From: Ruminococcaceae bacterium UBA1734
GTDB taxonomy: Bacteria > Bacillota > Clostridia > Oscillospirales > Acutalibacteraceae
Length of the DNA: 21,621 nucleotides
Direction: 5' to 3'
Assembly: GCA_002315765.1 (NCBI GenBank)
Contig: DCIE01000045.1
Coordinates: 1 to 21,621, forward strand
Shown: positions 15,535 through 21,621 of the stretch, in pieces
Position numbering within the stretch: the first letter of the stretch is position 1
Layout: every line of letters begins with the position of its first letter
Notes under the pieces: model-generated
Databases searched by the model: none
What the model was told of the DNA's origin: nothing
The model's input: the letters and a program-made list of their open reading frames with translations, nothing else
Translations under genes and position numbers: made by a program

Positions 15535-16446
15535 ATGTTTTCTTGGCCTATTTGGTTGTTACTTGCTATATCTGTTATTACAAACTCCTTAAACGGCATT
15601 GTAAAAGCGTCGTTTTCCAAAAGGATAGAAATGACCGATAGAATAAATTGGAAGTTTAATTTTTGGCAAAATATCATAACATTGTTTTTAACTGTAATAA
15701 TCTATTTTGCTTCGGGTAGTGATTTTAGTTTTAGCGTTTATTCGGCATTTTTCGGAATGGTAATGGGTATAACGACAGTAACAACGGCATTTTACGGTCT
15801 AAAAGCTCTTAGTGTGGGACCTATTTCCTATACAAGTATACTGATTTCTCTATCTGCCATTATTCCTGCTTTTGCCGGAGCTATAGCATTTGGAGAAAAA
15901 ATCACATACATTCAGTTAATCGGAATTGTATTTATGATTCTTTGTGCGATTTTTTCTCAAAACAAAGATTCAAAGGAAAGTAATGCCGTAAGTTTAATTT
16001 GGTTGTTTTTTGTCAGCATTACTTTTTTGAGTAACGGTATATGCGGTGTTGTTCAAAAAATCCACCAGAGTAATACCTTGCACAAAACAGAAATGCCGAC
16101 GCTGATTATTACTTCATTTTTGTTTTCGAGTCTTTTTTGCGGAATTATGTGGCTTGTTGCTTCAAAAAAAGAAGCAAAAGAAAATACTAAAGATAAAAAG
16201 AAATTCGATTATTCAAGCGCCGTTGTATCCGGAGTATGCTTGGCGTTTCCTTTTACGCTGAATTTGTTTTTGACGGGGAAAATGGATTCCATTATTTTCT
16301 TCCCAATGGCAAACATTTTGCCTCTTGTACTTGTAATTTTGTTTTCTGTTATATTCTTGCAAGAAAAACTTGAAATAAAAAGATGGATTGGCATAGGCTT
16401 CGGATTTATCTCCGCATTTTTGCTTAGCGGAATAATAAGTGTTTAA
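15535..16446 (+). CDS. DMT/EamA-family transporter
   Basis: Integral membrane transporter of the drug/metabolite superfamily. The 303-residue protein has about ten hydrophobic segments in two similar halves, with a charged loop (KKEAKENTKDKKKFD) near residues 206-220. SAIIPAFAGAIAFGEKI in the first half and LPLVLVILFSVIFLQEKLE in the second are the EamA repeat ends. It appears complete, with AAAGGAAG before ATG 15535. Its stop overlaps the ribosome site of the L-rhamnose mutarotase gene. E. coli RhaT, an L-rhamnose symporter, also belongs to the DMT superfamily, so transport of rhamnose or a related sugar is a reasonable guess, not shown. Confidence 0.88.
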   Translation: MFSWPIWLLLAISVITNSLNGIVKASFSKRIEMTDRINWKFNFWQNIITLFLTVIIYFASGSDFSFSVYSAFFGMVMGITTVTTAFYGLKALSVGPISYTSILISLSAIIPAFAGAIAFGEKITYIQLIGIVFMILCAIFSQNKDSKESNAVSLIWLFFVSITFLSNGICGVVQKIHQSNTLHKTEMPTLIITSFLFSSLFCGIMWLVASKKEAKENTKDKKKFDYSSAVVSGVCLAFPFTLNLFLTGKMDSIIFFPMANILPLVLVILFSVIFLQEKLEIKRWIGIGFGFISAFLLSGIISV

Positions 16447-16456
16447 AGGTGAAGAT

Positions 16457-16774
16457 ATGGAAAAATATGCTTGGAAAGCAACTATCAAAGATGGTTGCTT
16501 AGAGGAATACAAAAAAAGACATAATGAAATATGGCCAGAACTTGTAAAGATTTTAAAAGAAGCAGGAATTTGCAACTATACTATTTGGAATGTAGACAAT
16601 GAACTTTTCGGTTATTATGAATGCGAAAAAGGAACAAAATTTGCCACAGAAACCCAAGCAAACAGCAAAATAGTCGATAAGTGGAACGAGTTTATGAAAG
16701 ATGTAATGGTTATGGAAACGGACCCAATAACCGGTGCCCAACCATTACTTACAAAAGTTTTCGAACTTGATTAA
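16457..16774 (+). CDS. rhaM: L-rhamnose mutarotase
   Basis: Interconverts alpha and beta anomers of L-rhamnose, helping entry into rhamnose catabolism. The 105-residue protein matches the usual length of about 104 and shows the family pattern: YKKRHNEIWPEL with the catalytic-type His, a YTIWN strand, LFGYYE, and KWNEFM before a DPITGAQPLL tail. ATG at 16457 is used because AAAGGTGAAG (16445-16454) lies before it; the upstream ATG at 16439 lies inside the transporter gene. It is translationally coupled to the transporter. No rhamnose isomerase, kinase or aldolase is present in the window. Confidence 0.92.
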   Translation: MEKYAWKATIKDGCLEEYKKRHNEIWPELVKILKEAGICNYTIWNVDNELFGYYECEKGTKFATETQANSKIVDKWNEFMKDVMVMETDPITGAQPLLTKVFELD

Positions 16775-16905
16775 TTAGTTTATTAAATCTTGTGTGATAC
16801 AAGATTAATAATAAAGGTCAGCCAAAGACCTAAAATTGTTGTTTTTACAAATTCGGTTTTTTTAGGGCAAACAAAACTTGAGTTTGAAAAAATAACAAAA
16901 TTTTT

Positions 16906-16938
16906 GCCGAGTGATTTCATATAAACTCGGCATTTTTT
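16906..16938 (+). terminator. Terminator after rhaM
   Basis: GCCGAGT (16906-16912) pairs with ACTCGGC (16925-16931) around a 12-base loop, followed by ATTTTTT. A T run also precedes the stem on the plus strand only, so it works best for + strand transcripts. Confidence 0.85.
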
Positions 16939-16948
16939 CTTACTAATT

Positions 16949-17050
16949 AGCAGAACATCGACAATCACTTTTGATTGCCGGTGTTCAATTGCTGATAAAA
17001 AGACCAATGAGTTTGGTCAAAGAAATGAGTAGTGTCCGAATTTCTTTGAC
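16949..17050 (+). ncRNA. Candidate structured RNA with three hairpins
   Basis: Hairpin 1 pairs 16953-16967 with 16972-16986 (15 pairs, one wobble, one mismatch) and extends through AGCA/TGCT. Hairpin 2 pairs GACCAA (17002-17007) with TTGGTC (17013-17018). Hairpin 3 pairs GTCAAAGAAAT (17016-17026) perfectly with ATTTCTTTGAC (17040-17050). Hairpins 2 and 3 share the three bases 17016-17018, so their full forms exclude each other. I know no family that fits; strand is a guess from the neighbouring genes. Confidence 0.45.
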
Positions 17051-17117
17051 TTGAAATTTGATATCCTAACATAATAAAAAACCGCCTAACAAAGCGCTTT
17101 TTCAGTGGTCCGAGAGA

Positions 17118-17280
17118 AAATAAGGGACTCGAACAAACGAGGTCGCTTGCCCTCTTGCAGTTCCCGAAAGTTGCTTCCGCTTGGAGCGCGGGCAACTTTC
17201 GACCGCTGCGCTTCGTTACGCTCGCTGTTTCGCCCACTGGGCGCGCTCGCGACCTCACCCACATAAACACTATGTTTTTC
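17118..17280 (+). repeat. Direct repeat, copy B, with insert
   Basis: The 17-base AAATAAGGGACTCGAAC, ACGAG, CATAAACACT and GTTTTTC blocks of copy A recur here in the same order. Between ACGAG (17137-17141) and CATAAACACT (17262-17271) copy B has 120 bases where copy A has 12. The extra part is the GC-rich palindromic sequence described separately. Confidence 0.8.
17139..17256. repeat. GC-rich nested palindromic element
   Basis: Outer arms are GAGGTCGC (17139-17146) and GCGACCTC (17249-17256). Inside, CGAAAGTTGC (17165-17174) is matched by GCAACTTTCG (17192-17201). GC content is much higher than in the surrounding AT-rich DNA. It resembles REP/MITE-like non-autonomous elements; no encoded protein is supported. 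Confidence 0.7.
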
Positions 17281-17326
17281 AGGCACGAGCACACGGGTTT
17301 CTCACTAAATTCAAGGAGAAACAGTC

Positions 17327-17626
17327 ATGAAAAACTTTATCGAAGAACTCTATTACGGAAATCTTGAACCGCAGGCAAGAGCAATTAAGCCCAATACCGA
17401 AGTCGAACGGCAGATGGACTTCCTCGCCAACTCCGAGACAAAACTGAAATCTATGCTGAACGGCGAAGCAAAGGATTTGTTCCGCCGATACGTTCAGGCA
17501 TGGGCAACCGTCCATGAAGATGCTACGCTTGACAGCTTCATCACCGGCTTCCGCATGGGCGCACGCTTTGCATACGATGTCTTTGAATCCGAAGATGCCC
17601 CGTTTGATGAGCTGACGGAAGAATAA
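17327..17626 (+). CDS. DUF6809-type small protein
   Basis: A 99-residue soluble, acidic protein. The start ILEELYYG-like pattern (here FIEELYYGNLEPQ) and the later DSFITGFRMGARFAYDVFE match what I recall of the DUF6809 family, common on mobile elements and accessory regions of gut Firmicutes; no function is known. ATG at 17327 has AAGGAG (17313-17318) 8-9 bases upstream. Base use is clearly richer in G and C at third positions than the host genes to the left, a sign of transfer. The 38-base hairpin repeat begins at its stop codon and probably terminates it. Confidence 0.8.
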   Translation: MKNFIEELYYGNLEPQARAIKPNTEVERQMDFLANSETKLKSMLNGEAKDLFRRYVQAWATVHEDATLDSFITGFRMGARFAYDVFESEDAPFDELTEE

Positions 17627-17662
17627 AACTATCCGCCTCTATCACACAAGATAGGGGCGGAT
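17625..17662 (+). terminator. Hairpin repeat, copy 1 (likely terminator)
   Basis: ATCCGCCTCTATC (17631-17643) pairs with GATAGGGGCGGAT (17650-17662), 13 pairs with one wobble, around a 6-base loop. No T run follows on the + strand. An almost identical 38-base sequence (2 differences) lies at 21093-21130. Confidence 0.75.
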
Positions 17663-17681
17663 TTGCATATTACGCATCCTC

Positions 17682-19472
17682 TTATAGTTCTCTTAAATAA
17701 TCTTCCACATTCAGATACTTAACATTGTGTTCTGAAAAAGGTTCTCCGCGATAAATGACATATTTGCCCGTAATCTTTCCGAATTGGTGTTCGGTTTCTA
17801 CACATTTCTGCTCATTAATTAAATGTTTATACTGTTCAGCAACGGCCTCGGTTGAGTGTTTTATCTCATATATTTTGCATGTGAGTGTTTTCGGATCACA
17901 TACCACCATATCAAATTCGCCAACAGCGAACTGTAGCTTAAATACCTCCATCTTGGGCATTGCAAGTTTTGTTTCAAGAAGAACGATATCTTCCATCATC
18001 CTTCCTTTAATCTCATTACGAATCCGGTTAAGAACCGCATTTCGCTCTGCAATATCGAGTTCGTTGAATGTGTTGTCATCAACGATGCTGCGTACAAGTT
18101 CTGCAGCTTGCACGTATCGCATGCCCGGCTGAGTTATCACAGAAATCGTTGTATTACGGTTAATATTGGGAATATGCTTCACATCAATGTACTTGATTAG
18201 ATCCAACAGTTTCAAATACTCTTTGATCTCTGTGGCATGAATATCATCAATCTTAACATTCTGTTCCTCTATGTTGAGTATTTCTAATGCCATTTTGAGC
18301 TTTTTAGTCACAACATCAACGTCAATACGGTCAAGAATATCGTTTGGATGGTTGCGGTCACGACGCAGATTGGCTGCCGAACGAGATAAGTCGGAAGAGC
18401 TGAATGTCCGAGTTAACGTCTCTTTTGTGAAATAATGATTTTCGTCTTCAATGACGCGATTTATGGCACTTGTCAATTCATTATTATCATATAATTCTCG
18501 GAGATTTCTGAAGTGCCCGCCATTCTGATAGCACTGCAGTGAATGTTGAATGTTCTTTGCAATAGCACTGTCAATGTATTCACTTGTTTTTTTTGTATTA
18601 GCAAACACGGAATTTTCATTGTAATTAACACCGCTCAAACTCATTGTTCCGCCGTAACTGATGTATTCATCGATACCTCTTATGCCGAGAACCGATTCAA
18701 ACTCCTTGTAAGAAATGAAAGTGGTGTGAATCATGATACAGCGATCAAAAAGCTGTTCGTCTTCTGAAAAAATAAAGCCAAGAGAATCTGTACCGGAGAG
18801 AACAATTTTCATACCGGAGGCGGCAAAAATATCCGAGAACAAAGCCGCTCCTTCGATGAAGTCTTTCATCAATGTTACTTCATCCATAAAGATATACTTA
18901 TATCCTGCGGATTCTAATTTCTTCAAATCAGCATTTACTTCCGCCAAGGTATTTGAAGACCTGATCTGAATAAATGCTGTACGGCTCAAATCATCCTCAT
19001 GCATATTGGCAATAACCTGACGGATTAAAGTGGTTTTGCCCGTCCTGCGCAAGCCATAAAGAATCAAAACTTTTTCGGTTGTTGTGTCAAAAATAAAGTC
19101 GTTGAGTTTATCAAAACAATCTCGTTTTTTATATCGTTTTACTTGCGCTACATATTTTGTCAGAGTATCGCCTATACGAATATAGGTGCGGAATGCTTCT
19201 TTTGAATCTGTACTTGGTGTTGCTGCTTTGGGCAAAGATGCCGTTAATGTTTTCAATTCTTTTTCCAGATTTTTTCTTTTATCAATTTGCGCCTTGAGTT
19301 CAATGGCTTTATCCGAATCCAAATATGTTTCCTTTCGCTTACCATTGACGGTTAAACGATGATAGTAATAAATCCCGTTTTTTATTTTCTTAGTTGTAAC
19401 GCTACCTGCCGGCAAAACAGAAATCTCACGTTCGATTTCGATAATTCGTTCTTGCATTTCGTTAGTATTCAT
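17682..19472 (-). CDS. AAA ATPase with C-terminal nuclease-like domain (AAA_14/DUF4143 group)
   Basis: Large cytoplasmic ATPase of 596 residues. The N-terminal 80 residues form a coiled-coil-flanked beta unit (GSVTTKKIKNGIYYYHRL then NGKRKETYL), like the DUF6788-type domains of accessory genes. Walker A is GLRRTGKT (140-147), Walker B is YIFMDEV with Asp197-Glu198, and IVLSGTDS (about 223-230) is the sensor-1 strand. The C-terminus shows a PD-(D/E)xK pattern: Glu494 in GRMMEDIV, Asp521 in GEFDMVV and EIKHS (536-540). ATG at 19472 has GGAGGTG upstream. Family members are often linked to mobile or defence regions; the target here is unknown. Confidence 0.85.
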   Translation of the reverse strand: MNTNEMQERIIEIEREISVLPAGSVTTKKIKNGIYYYHRLTVNGKRKETYLDSDKAIELKAQIDKRKNLEKELKTLTASLPKAATPSTDSKEAFRTYIRIGDTLTKYVAQVKRYKKRDCFDKLNDFIFDTTTEKVLILYGLRRTGKTTLIRQVIANMHEDDLSRTAFIQIRSSNTLAEVNADLKKLESAGYKYIFMDEVTLMKDFIEGAALFSDIFAASGMKIVLSGTDSLGFIFSEDEQLFDRCIMIHTTFISYKEFESVLGIRGIDEYISYGGTMSLSGVNYNENSVFANTKKTSEYIDSAIAKNIQHSLQCYQNGGHFRNLRELYDNNELTSAINRVIEDENHYFTKETLTRTFSSSDLSRSAANLRRDRNHPNDILDRIDVDVVTKKLKMALEILNIEEQNVKIDDIHATEIKEYLKLLDLIKYIDVKHIPNINRNTTISVITQPGMRYVQAAELVRSIVDDNTFNELDIAERNAVLNRIRNEIKGRMMEDIVLLETKLAMPKMEVFKLQFAVGEFDMVVCDPKTLTCKIYEIKHSTEAVAEQYKHLINEQKCVETEHQFGKITGKYVIYRGEPFSEHNVKYLNVEDYLREL

Positions 19473-19492
19473 ATCTGCACCTCCATCACTAC

Positions 19493-19549
19493 TATACCCA
19501 ATTATACTCGTATTATTCGTTTTGTCAAGGGTATAACTGGGTATAACCC
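19493..19549 (-). promoter_or_regulatory. Promoter of the ATPase gene with repeated GTTATACCC
   Basis: On the minus strand TTGACA (19528-19523), 16-base spacer and TATAAT (19506-19501) are both consensus. Two direct copies of GTTATACCC (plus-strand GGGTATAAC at 19529-19537 and 19539-19547) abut the -35 box, and the related TATACCC (19493-19499, opposite orientation) lies just past the -10 box. This suggests a repressor straddling the promoter. Confidence 0.75.
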
Positions 19550-19607
19550 GAAATAATTATTGCCTATATATCTCTTTGCTCGATTCACCGGTGTAGAAAT
19601 GCCAATA

Positions 19608-19653
19608 GCGATAGAGGTAACCCGTCAAATATAGCGGATAACATATCTATCGC
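19608..19653. repeat. Inverted repeat between the ATPase and toxin-antitoxin promoters
   Basis: GCGATAGA (19608-19615) and TCTATCGC (19646-19653) are exact 8-base inverted arms 30 bases apart. They lie between the two divergent promoters. A terminator, protein site or remnant is possible. Confidence 0.5.
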
Positions 19654-19699
19654 ATAAAGCAAAACTGTATATCAAATAATATAATACATTCCCGGCCTC

Positions 19700-19728
19700 T
19701 TGACAAACTATCACTCTGGTGATATAAT
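19700..19728 (+). promoter_or_regulatory. Promoter of the toxin-antitoxin pair with internal operator
   Basis: TTGACA (19700-19705), 17-base spacer and TATAAT (19723-19728) are perfect consensus. Inside the spacer and reaching the -10 box, TATCAC (19709-19714) and GTGATA (19719-19724) form a 6-base inverted repeat around TCTG. A dimeric HTH protein bound there would block polymerase; the antitoxin-like gene downstream is the natural candidate. Confidence 0.85.
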
Positions 19729-19758
19729 GACAGCAAAGATGGAATGAAGGAGAATACT

Positions 19759-20451
19759 ATGGATAAGTTGATTACGGTATATCACGGCTCTGAACAGATT
19801 GTTGAAGTGCCCGAGTTCGGAAAAGGAAAAAAGAATAACGATTTCGGGCTTGGTTTTTATTGCACACAAAGCGATGCTCTGGCAAAAGAATGGGCTGTAT
19901 CATCTCTTCGAAACGGCTTTTCCAATCGATACACATTGGATACAGAATATCTTAATATCTTGAATCTAAACGGACCCGACTACACAATATTAAATTGGAT
20001 TGCAGTTTTGGTTGAACACAGATTGTTTTCAATAAAAACACCGGTTGCAAGAAGGGCAAAACGATATCTGCTTGATAATTTCGGCGTCAATGTAAACGCA
20101 TATGACTTGATAACCGGGTATCGCGCAGATGATTCCTATTTTGACTATGCGGAATCTTTCCTGAACAACGGTATTTCGGTTGAGCAATTATCAAGAGCTA
20201 TGCGACTCGGAAAGCTTGGAGAACAGGTCGTAATCAAATCAAAATTTGCATTTTCAAAATTGAAATTCAATGGATTTGATACAGCTGAGAAGGATACGTA
20301 CTATGTCCTTCGCAAATCTCGCGACGATGAAGCAAATCGCATGTATATTGAAATGCTTGAAGAGGAAGATGATGGATTATATATCCAAGATATTATGAGA
20401 GGCGGTATCAAAAACGATGATCCACGCATACCAAGAAATATATTTAAGTAA
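19759..20451 (+). CDS. DUF3990 protein, probable ADP-ribosyltransferase-like toxin
   Basis: DUF3990 proteins have an ADP-ribosyltransferase-like fold and are often toxins of toxin-antitoxin pairs. The family pattern is seen at the N-terminus: VYHGS (residues 7-11), then NNDFGLGFYCTQ and AKEWA. The C-terminal half (SYFDYAESFLNNGISVEQL, then LGKLGEQVVIKS) also fits. I chose ATG at 19759 over 19744 since AAGGAG (19747-19752) is placed for it. The 230-residue length is near normal. The next gene overlaps its end by 35 bases and carries an HTH. The catalytic residues cannot be confirmed from sequence alone. Confidence 0.85.
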   Translation: MDKLITVYHGSEQIVEVPEFGKGKKNNDFGLGFYCTQSDALAKEWAVSSLRNGFSNRYTLDTEYLNILNLNGPDYTILNWIAVLVEHRLFSIKTPVARRAKRYLLDNFGVNVNAYDLITGYRADDSYFDYAESFLNNGISVEQLSRAMRLGKLGEQVVIKSKFAFSKLKFNGFDTAEKDTYYVLRKSRDDEANRMYIEMLEEEDDGLYIQDIMRGGIKNDDPRIPRNIFK

Positions 20452-21052
20452 GGCACAGGCAGTGCTTGGTGAAGCATTTGATTATGCGATTAATACTTGC
20501 AATATATCCGGAGACAGCTTTATCAAGCAGTTTATCGTAAGTTCGGTAAGTAAAAAAATGGAGAATGGTGAGCCGGCATATCTGGCAGGAAAAAGCGGAA
20601 TTGAACTTGCTTCTGATGTTGTATCGGAAACTACCGAAAAAGAACTCACGAAAATGCCTGTAGAACGGCTTGACCGTTCGGTAGAGTATTGGATTGGTTG
20701 GGTTATCGCCTATTATCAGTGGTGGTCAGGCAGGAAGTACAGCGCTATATTTCATGCTTTTACTTTTGATGAATTACAAAAGATGTACTATACGCTTCAC
20801 GAAGCAGATGTTTCAAAATTTGCAGATATAGCAGATGAGCGTATGAAGGAGTTATATCCGGAAACAAACTTGAAGCGAATTCGTACAGTGTACGGATGCA
20901 CACAAGCAGAGCTTGCCCGGAAGTCAGGCGTCAGCCTTCGTTCCATCCAAATGTATGAGCAGCGAAACAAAGACATCAACAAAGCTAATGCTGATACCCT
21001 ATACCGTATTGCAAAGGTGCTCGGATGTTCAATGGAAGACTTGATTGAATAA
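20417..21052 (+). CDS. HTH-domain antitoxin-like protein paired with DUF3990
   Basis: A 211-residue protein with a C-terminal XRE helix-turn-helix: RTVYGCTQAELARKSGVSLRSIQMYEQ (about 154-180), then ADTLYRIAKVLGCSMEDLIE. The N-terminal 140 residues (YQEIYLSKAQAVLGEAFDYA, then YLAGKSGIELASDV) are a helical domain found in partners of DUF3990 genes. The ATG at 20417 lies inside the toxin gene (35-base overlap), typical for coupled toxin-antitoxin expression; the ribosome site GAGAGG is rather far (about 13 bases). It probably neutralises the toxin and represses the promoter at 19700. Confidence 0.83.
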   Translation: MIHAYQEIYLSKAQAVLGEAFDYAINTCNISGDSFIKQFIVSSVSKKMENGEPAYLAGKSGIELASDVVSETTEKELTKMPVERLDRSVEYWIGWVIAYYQWWSGRKYSAIFHAFTFDELQKMYYTLHEADVSKFADIADERMKELYPETNLKRIRTVYGCTQAELARKSGVSLRSIQMYEQRNKDINKANADTLYRIAKVLGCSMEDLIE

Positions 21053-21092
21053 TATTTGTGGGTAACAACCCCGAAAACACGAACAAAACACG

Positions 21093-21130
21093 AAAACTAT
21101 CCGCCTCTATCACATAAGATAGCGGCGGAT
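21093..21130 (+). terminator. Hairpin repeat, copy 2 (likely terminator)
   Basis: ATCCGCCTCTATC (21099-21111) pairs with GATAGCGGCGGAT (21118-21130) around a 6-base loop, with two non-Watson-Crick positions. It differs from the copy at 17625-17662 at two positions only. It lies 40 bases after the HTH gene stop. Confidence 0.75.
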
Positions 21131-21234
21131 TGATTTATCTTTAGTGGGACTAAACCGATTATCTTGCATAGTATTTTGAGTGTAATGACATAGATGCAAT
21201 TGTTGAAAGAAAGTCCATTTTAGCACCTCTCGGA

Positions 21235-21621
21235 TTATTCTTCATACGGCACTCTGAAATAGTCCAGATACTTCTTGAAATTATCCTGTGCAGCGAGACA
21301 GGTATCACGCAAGAAACCTCGCTCGTTTTGCCACTCCTTTAAGCCACGATAGTAAAACATCTTTATGTCGTCCTCAATGATAAATGGGACGATATTATTT
21401 TTTAGGCATTCCTTAAAAAGAATTAAGCGACCGATTCTTCCGTTACCGTCTTGAAACGGATGGATACATTCAAAACGGTAGTGAAAGTCCAGTAGATCGT
21501 CAAATGTTTTGTCATCAATAGCATTGTATTCGGAAAGTAGCTTCTTCATCTGGGTGCCAACATTCTCAGGGGCGGTTGTGTCCATACCGCCAACTTCATT
21601 CGGTACTTTTTTGTAATCCCC
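21235..21621 (-). CDS. Fic-family protein, 5' end outside the window
   Basis: Fic enzymes transfer AMP or another phosphate-containing group from a nucleotide onto a hydroxyl group of a protein. The active-site motif HPFQDGNGRIGR (HxFxxGNGRxxR) is intact. The frame continues past the internal ATG at 21585 to the window edge (DYKKVPNEVGG), so at least 128 residues are encoded and the N-terminal part is missing here. The C-terminus (FRDTCLAAQ-like, then YLDYFRVPYEE) looks complete. An inhibitory helix motif would lie in the missing part. It may be part of the toxin/defence cluster to its left. Confidence 0.9.
   Translation of the reverse strand, partial: GDYKKVPNEVGGMDTTAPENVGTQMKKLLSEYNAIDDKTFDDLLDFHYRFECIHPFQDGNGRIGRLILFKECLKNNIVPFIIEDDIKMFYYRGLKEWQNERGFLRDTCLAAQDNFKKYLDYFRVPYEE

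Larger units (their letters stand above)
16775..17326. other. 552-base intergenic region rich in hairpins
   Basis: No protein gene is supported. In order it holds an AATCTTGT/ACAAGATT hairpin (16786-16806), a strong terminator (16906-16938), three hairpins (16949-17050), a decayed AAAAACCGC/GCGCTTTTT terminator-like arm pair (about 17076-17102), repeat copy B (17118-17280) and the GC-rich palindromic insert within it. Confidence 0.75.

Noticed and set aside
16949..17110. A T-box or other known riboswitch
   Set aside because: No T-box consensus or known riboswitch core is seen, and no gene with a fitting role starts directly downstream.
17086..17367. Several open frames across the GC-rich palindrome and repeat B
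   Set aside because: They lie in repeated palindromic DNA, overlap on both strands and lack ribosome sites and recognisable domains.
17625..17662. Integron attC site
   Set aside because: The hairpin lacks the GTTRRRY core sites and no integron integrase is present; a terminator shared by two units is simpler.

Overview
The window reads as chromosome of an AT-rich, spore-forming gut-type Clostridium relative (Firmicutes). Evidence is the yabP-yabQ-divIC-yabR gene order, strong AGGAGG-type ribosome sites, TTGACA/TATAAT promoters and a strong A/T bias at third codon positions. No rRNA, functional tRNA, CRISPR array, transposase or integrase gene was found.

Bases 1-8425 are ordinary host backbone on the + strand: two spore-coat/cortex genes, a DivIC/FtsL-like division protein, an S1-domain RNA-binding protein, a class I fumarase alpha subunit with no canonical start codon, a THUMP-type RNA methyltransferase, a diacylglycerol-kinase-like lipid kinase, groES-groEL, and a two-gene operon for 2-keto-3-deoxygluconate (KDG) use (KDPG aldolase plus KDG kinase).

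Bases 8426-9720 hold a small inserted-looking unit: two translationally coupled, unrecognised minus-strand genes behind their own promoter. Bases 9795-17280 are a plant-polysaccharide locus lying between two copies of an unusual direct repeat (A at 9795, B at 17118). It has an AraC regulator divergent from a GH127 beta-L-arabinofuranosidase, a second AraC-like fragment, a GH88/105 fragment, a HAD-phosphatase fragment, a GH38-like enzyme, a DMT sugar-type exporter/importer and an L-rhamnose mutarotase. Several of these genes are cut off and joined directly to each other, so the locus looks like the remains of a larger pectin/rhamnogalacturonan locus that suffered serial internal deletions. Its theme (arabinose, rhamnose, unsaturated uronate) fits the KDG operon next door.

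Bases 17280-21621 are an accessory block: a DUF6809-type small protein, a large minus-strand AAA ATPase with a C-terminal nuclease-like fold, a DUF3990/HTH toxin-antitoxin pair with a palindrome inside its promoter, and the C-terminal part of a Fic protein running off the window. A 38-base hairpin is found almost unchanged on both sides of the ATPase/toxin-antitoxin unit. The most interesting signals are the repeat-bounded cassette layout, the fused gene scars, a cluster of partly exclusive hairpins at 16949-17050, the hairpin in the groESL leader, and the odd start of the fumarase gene.
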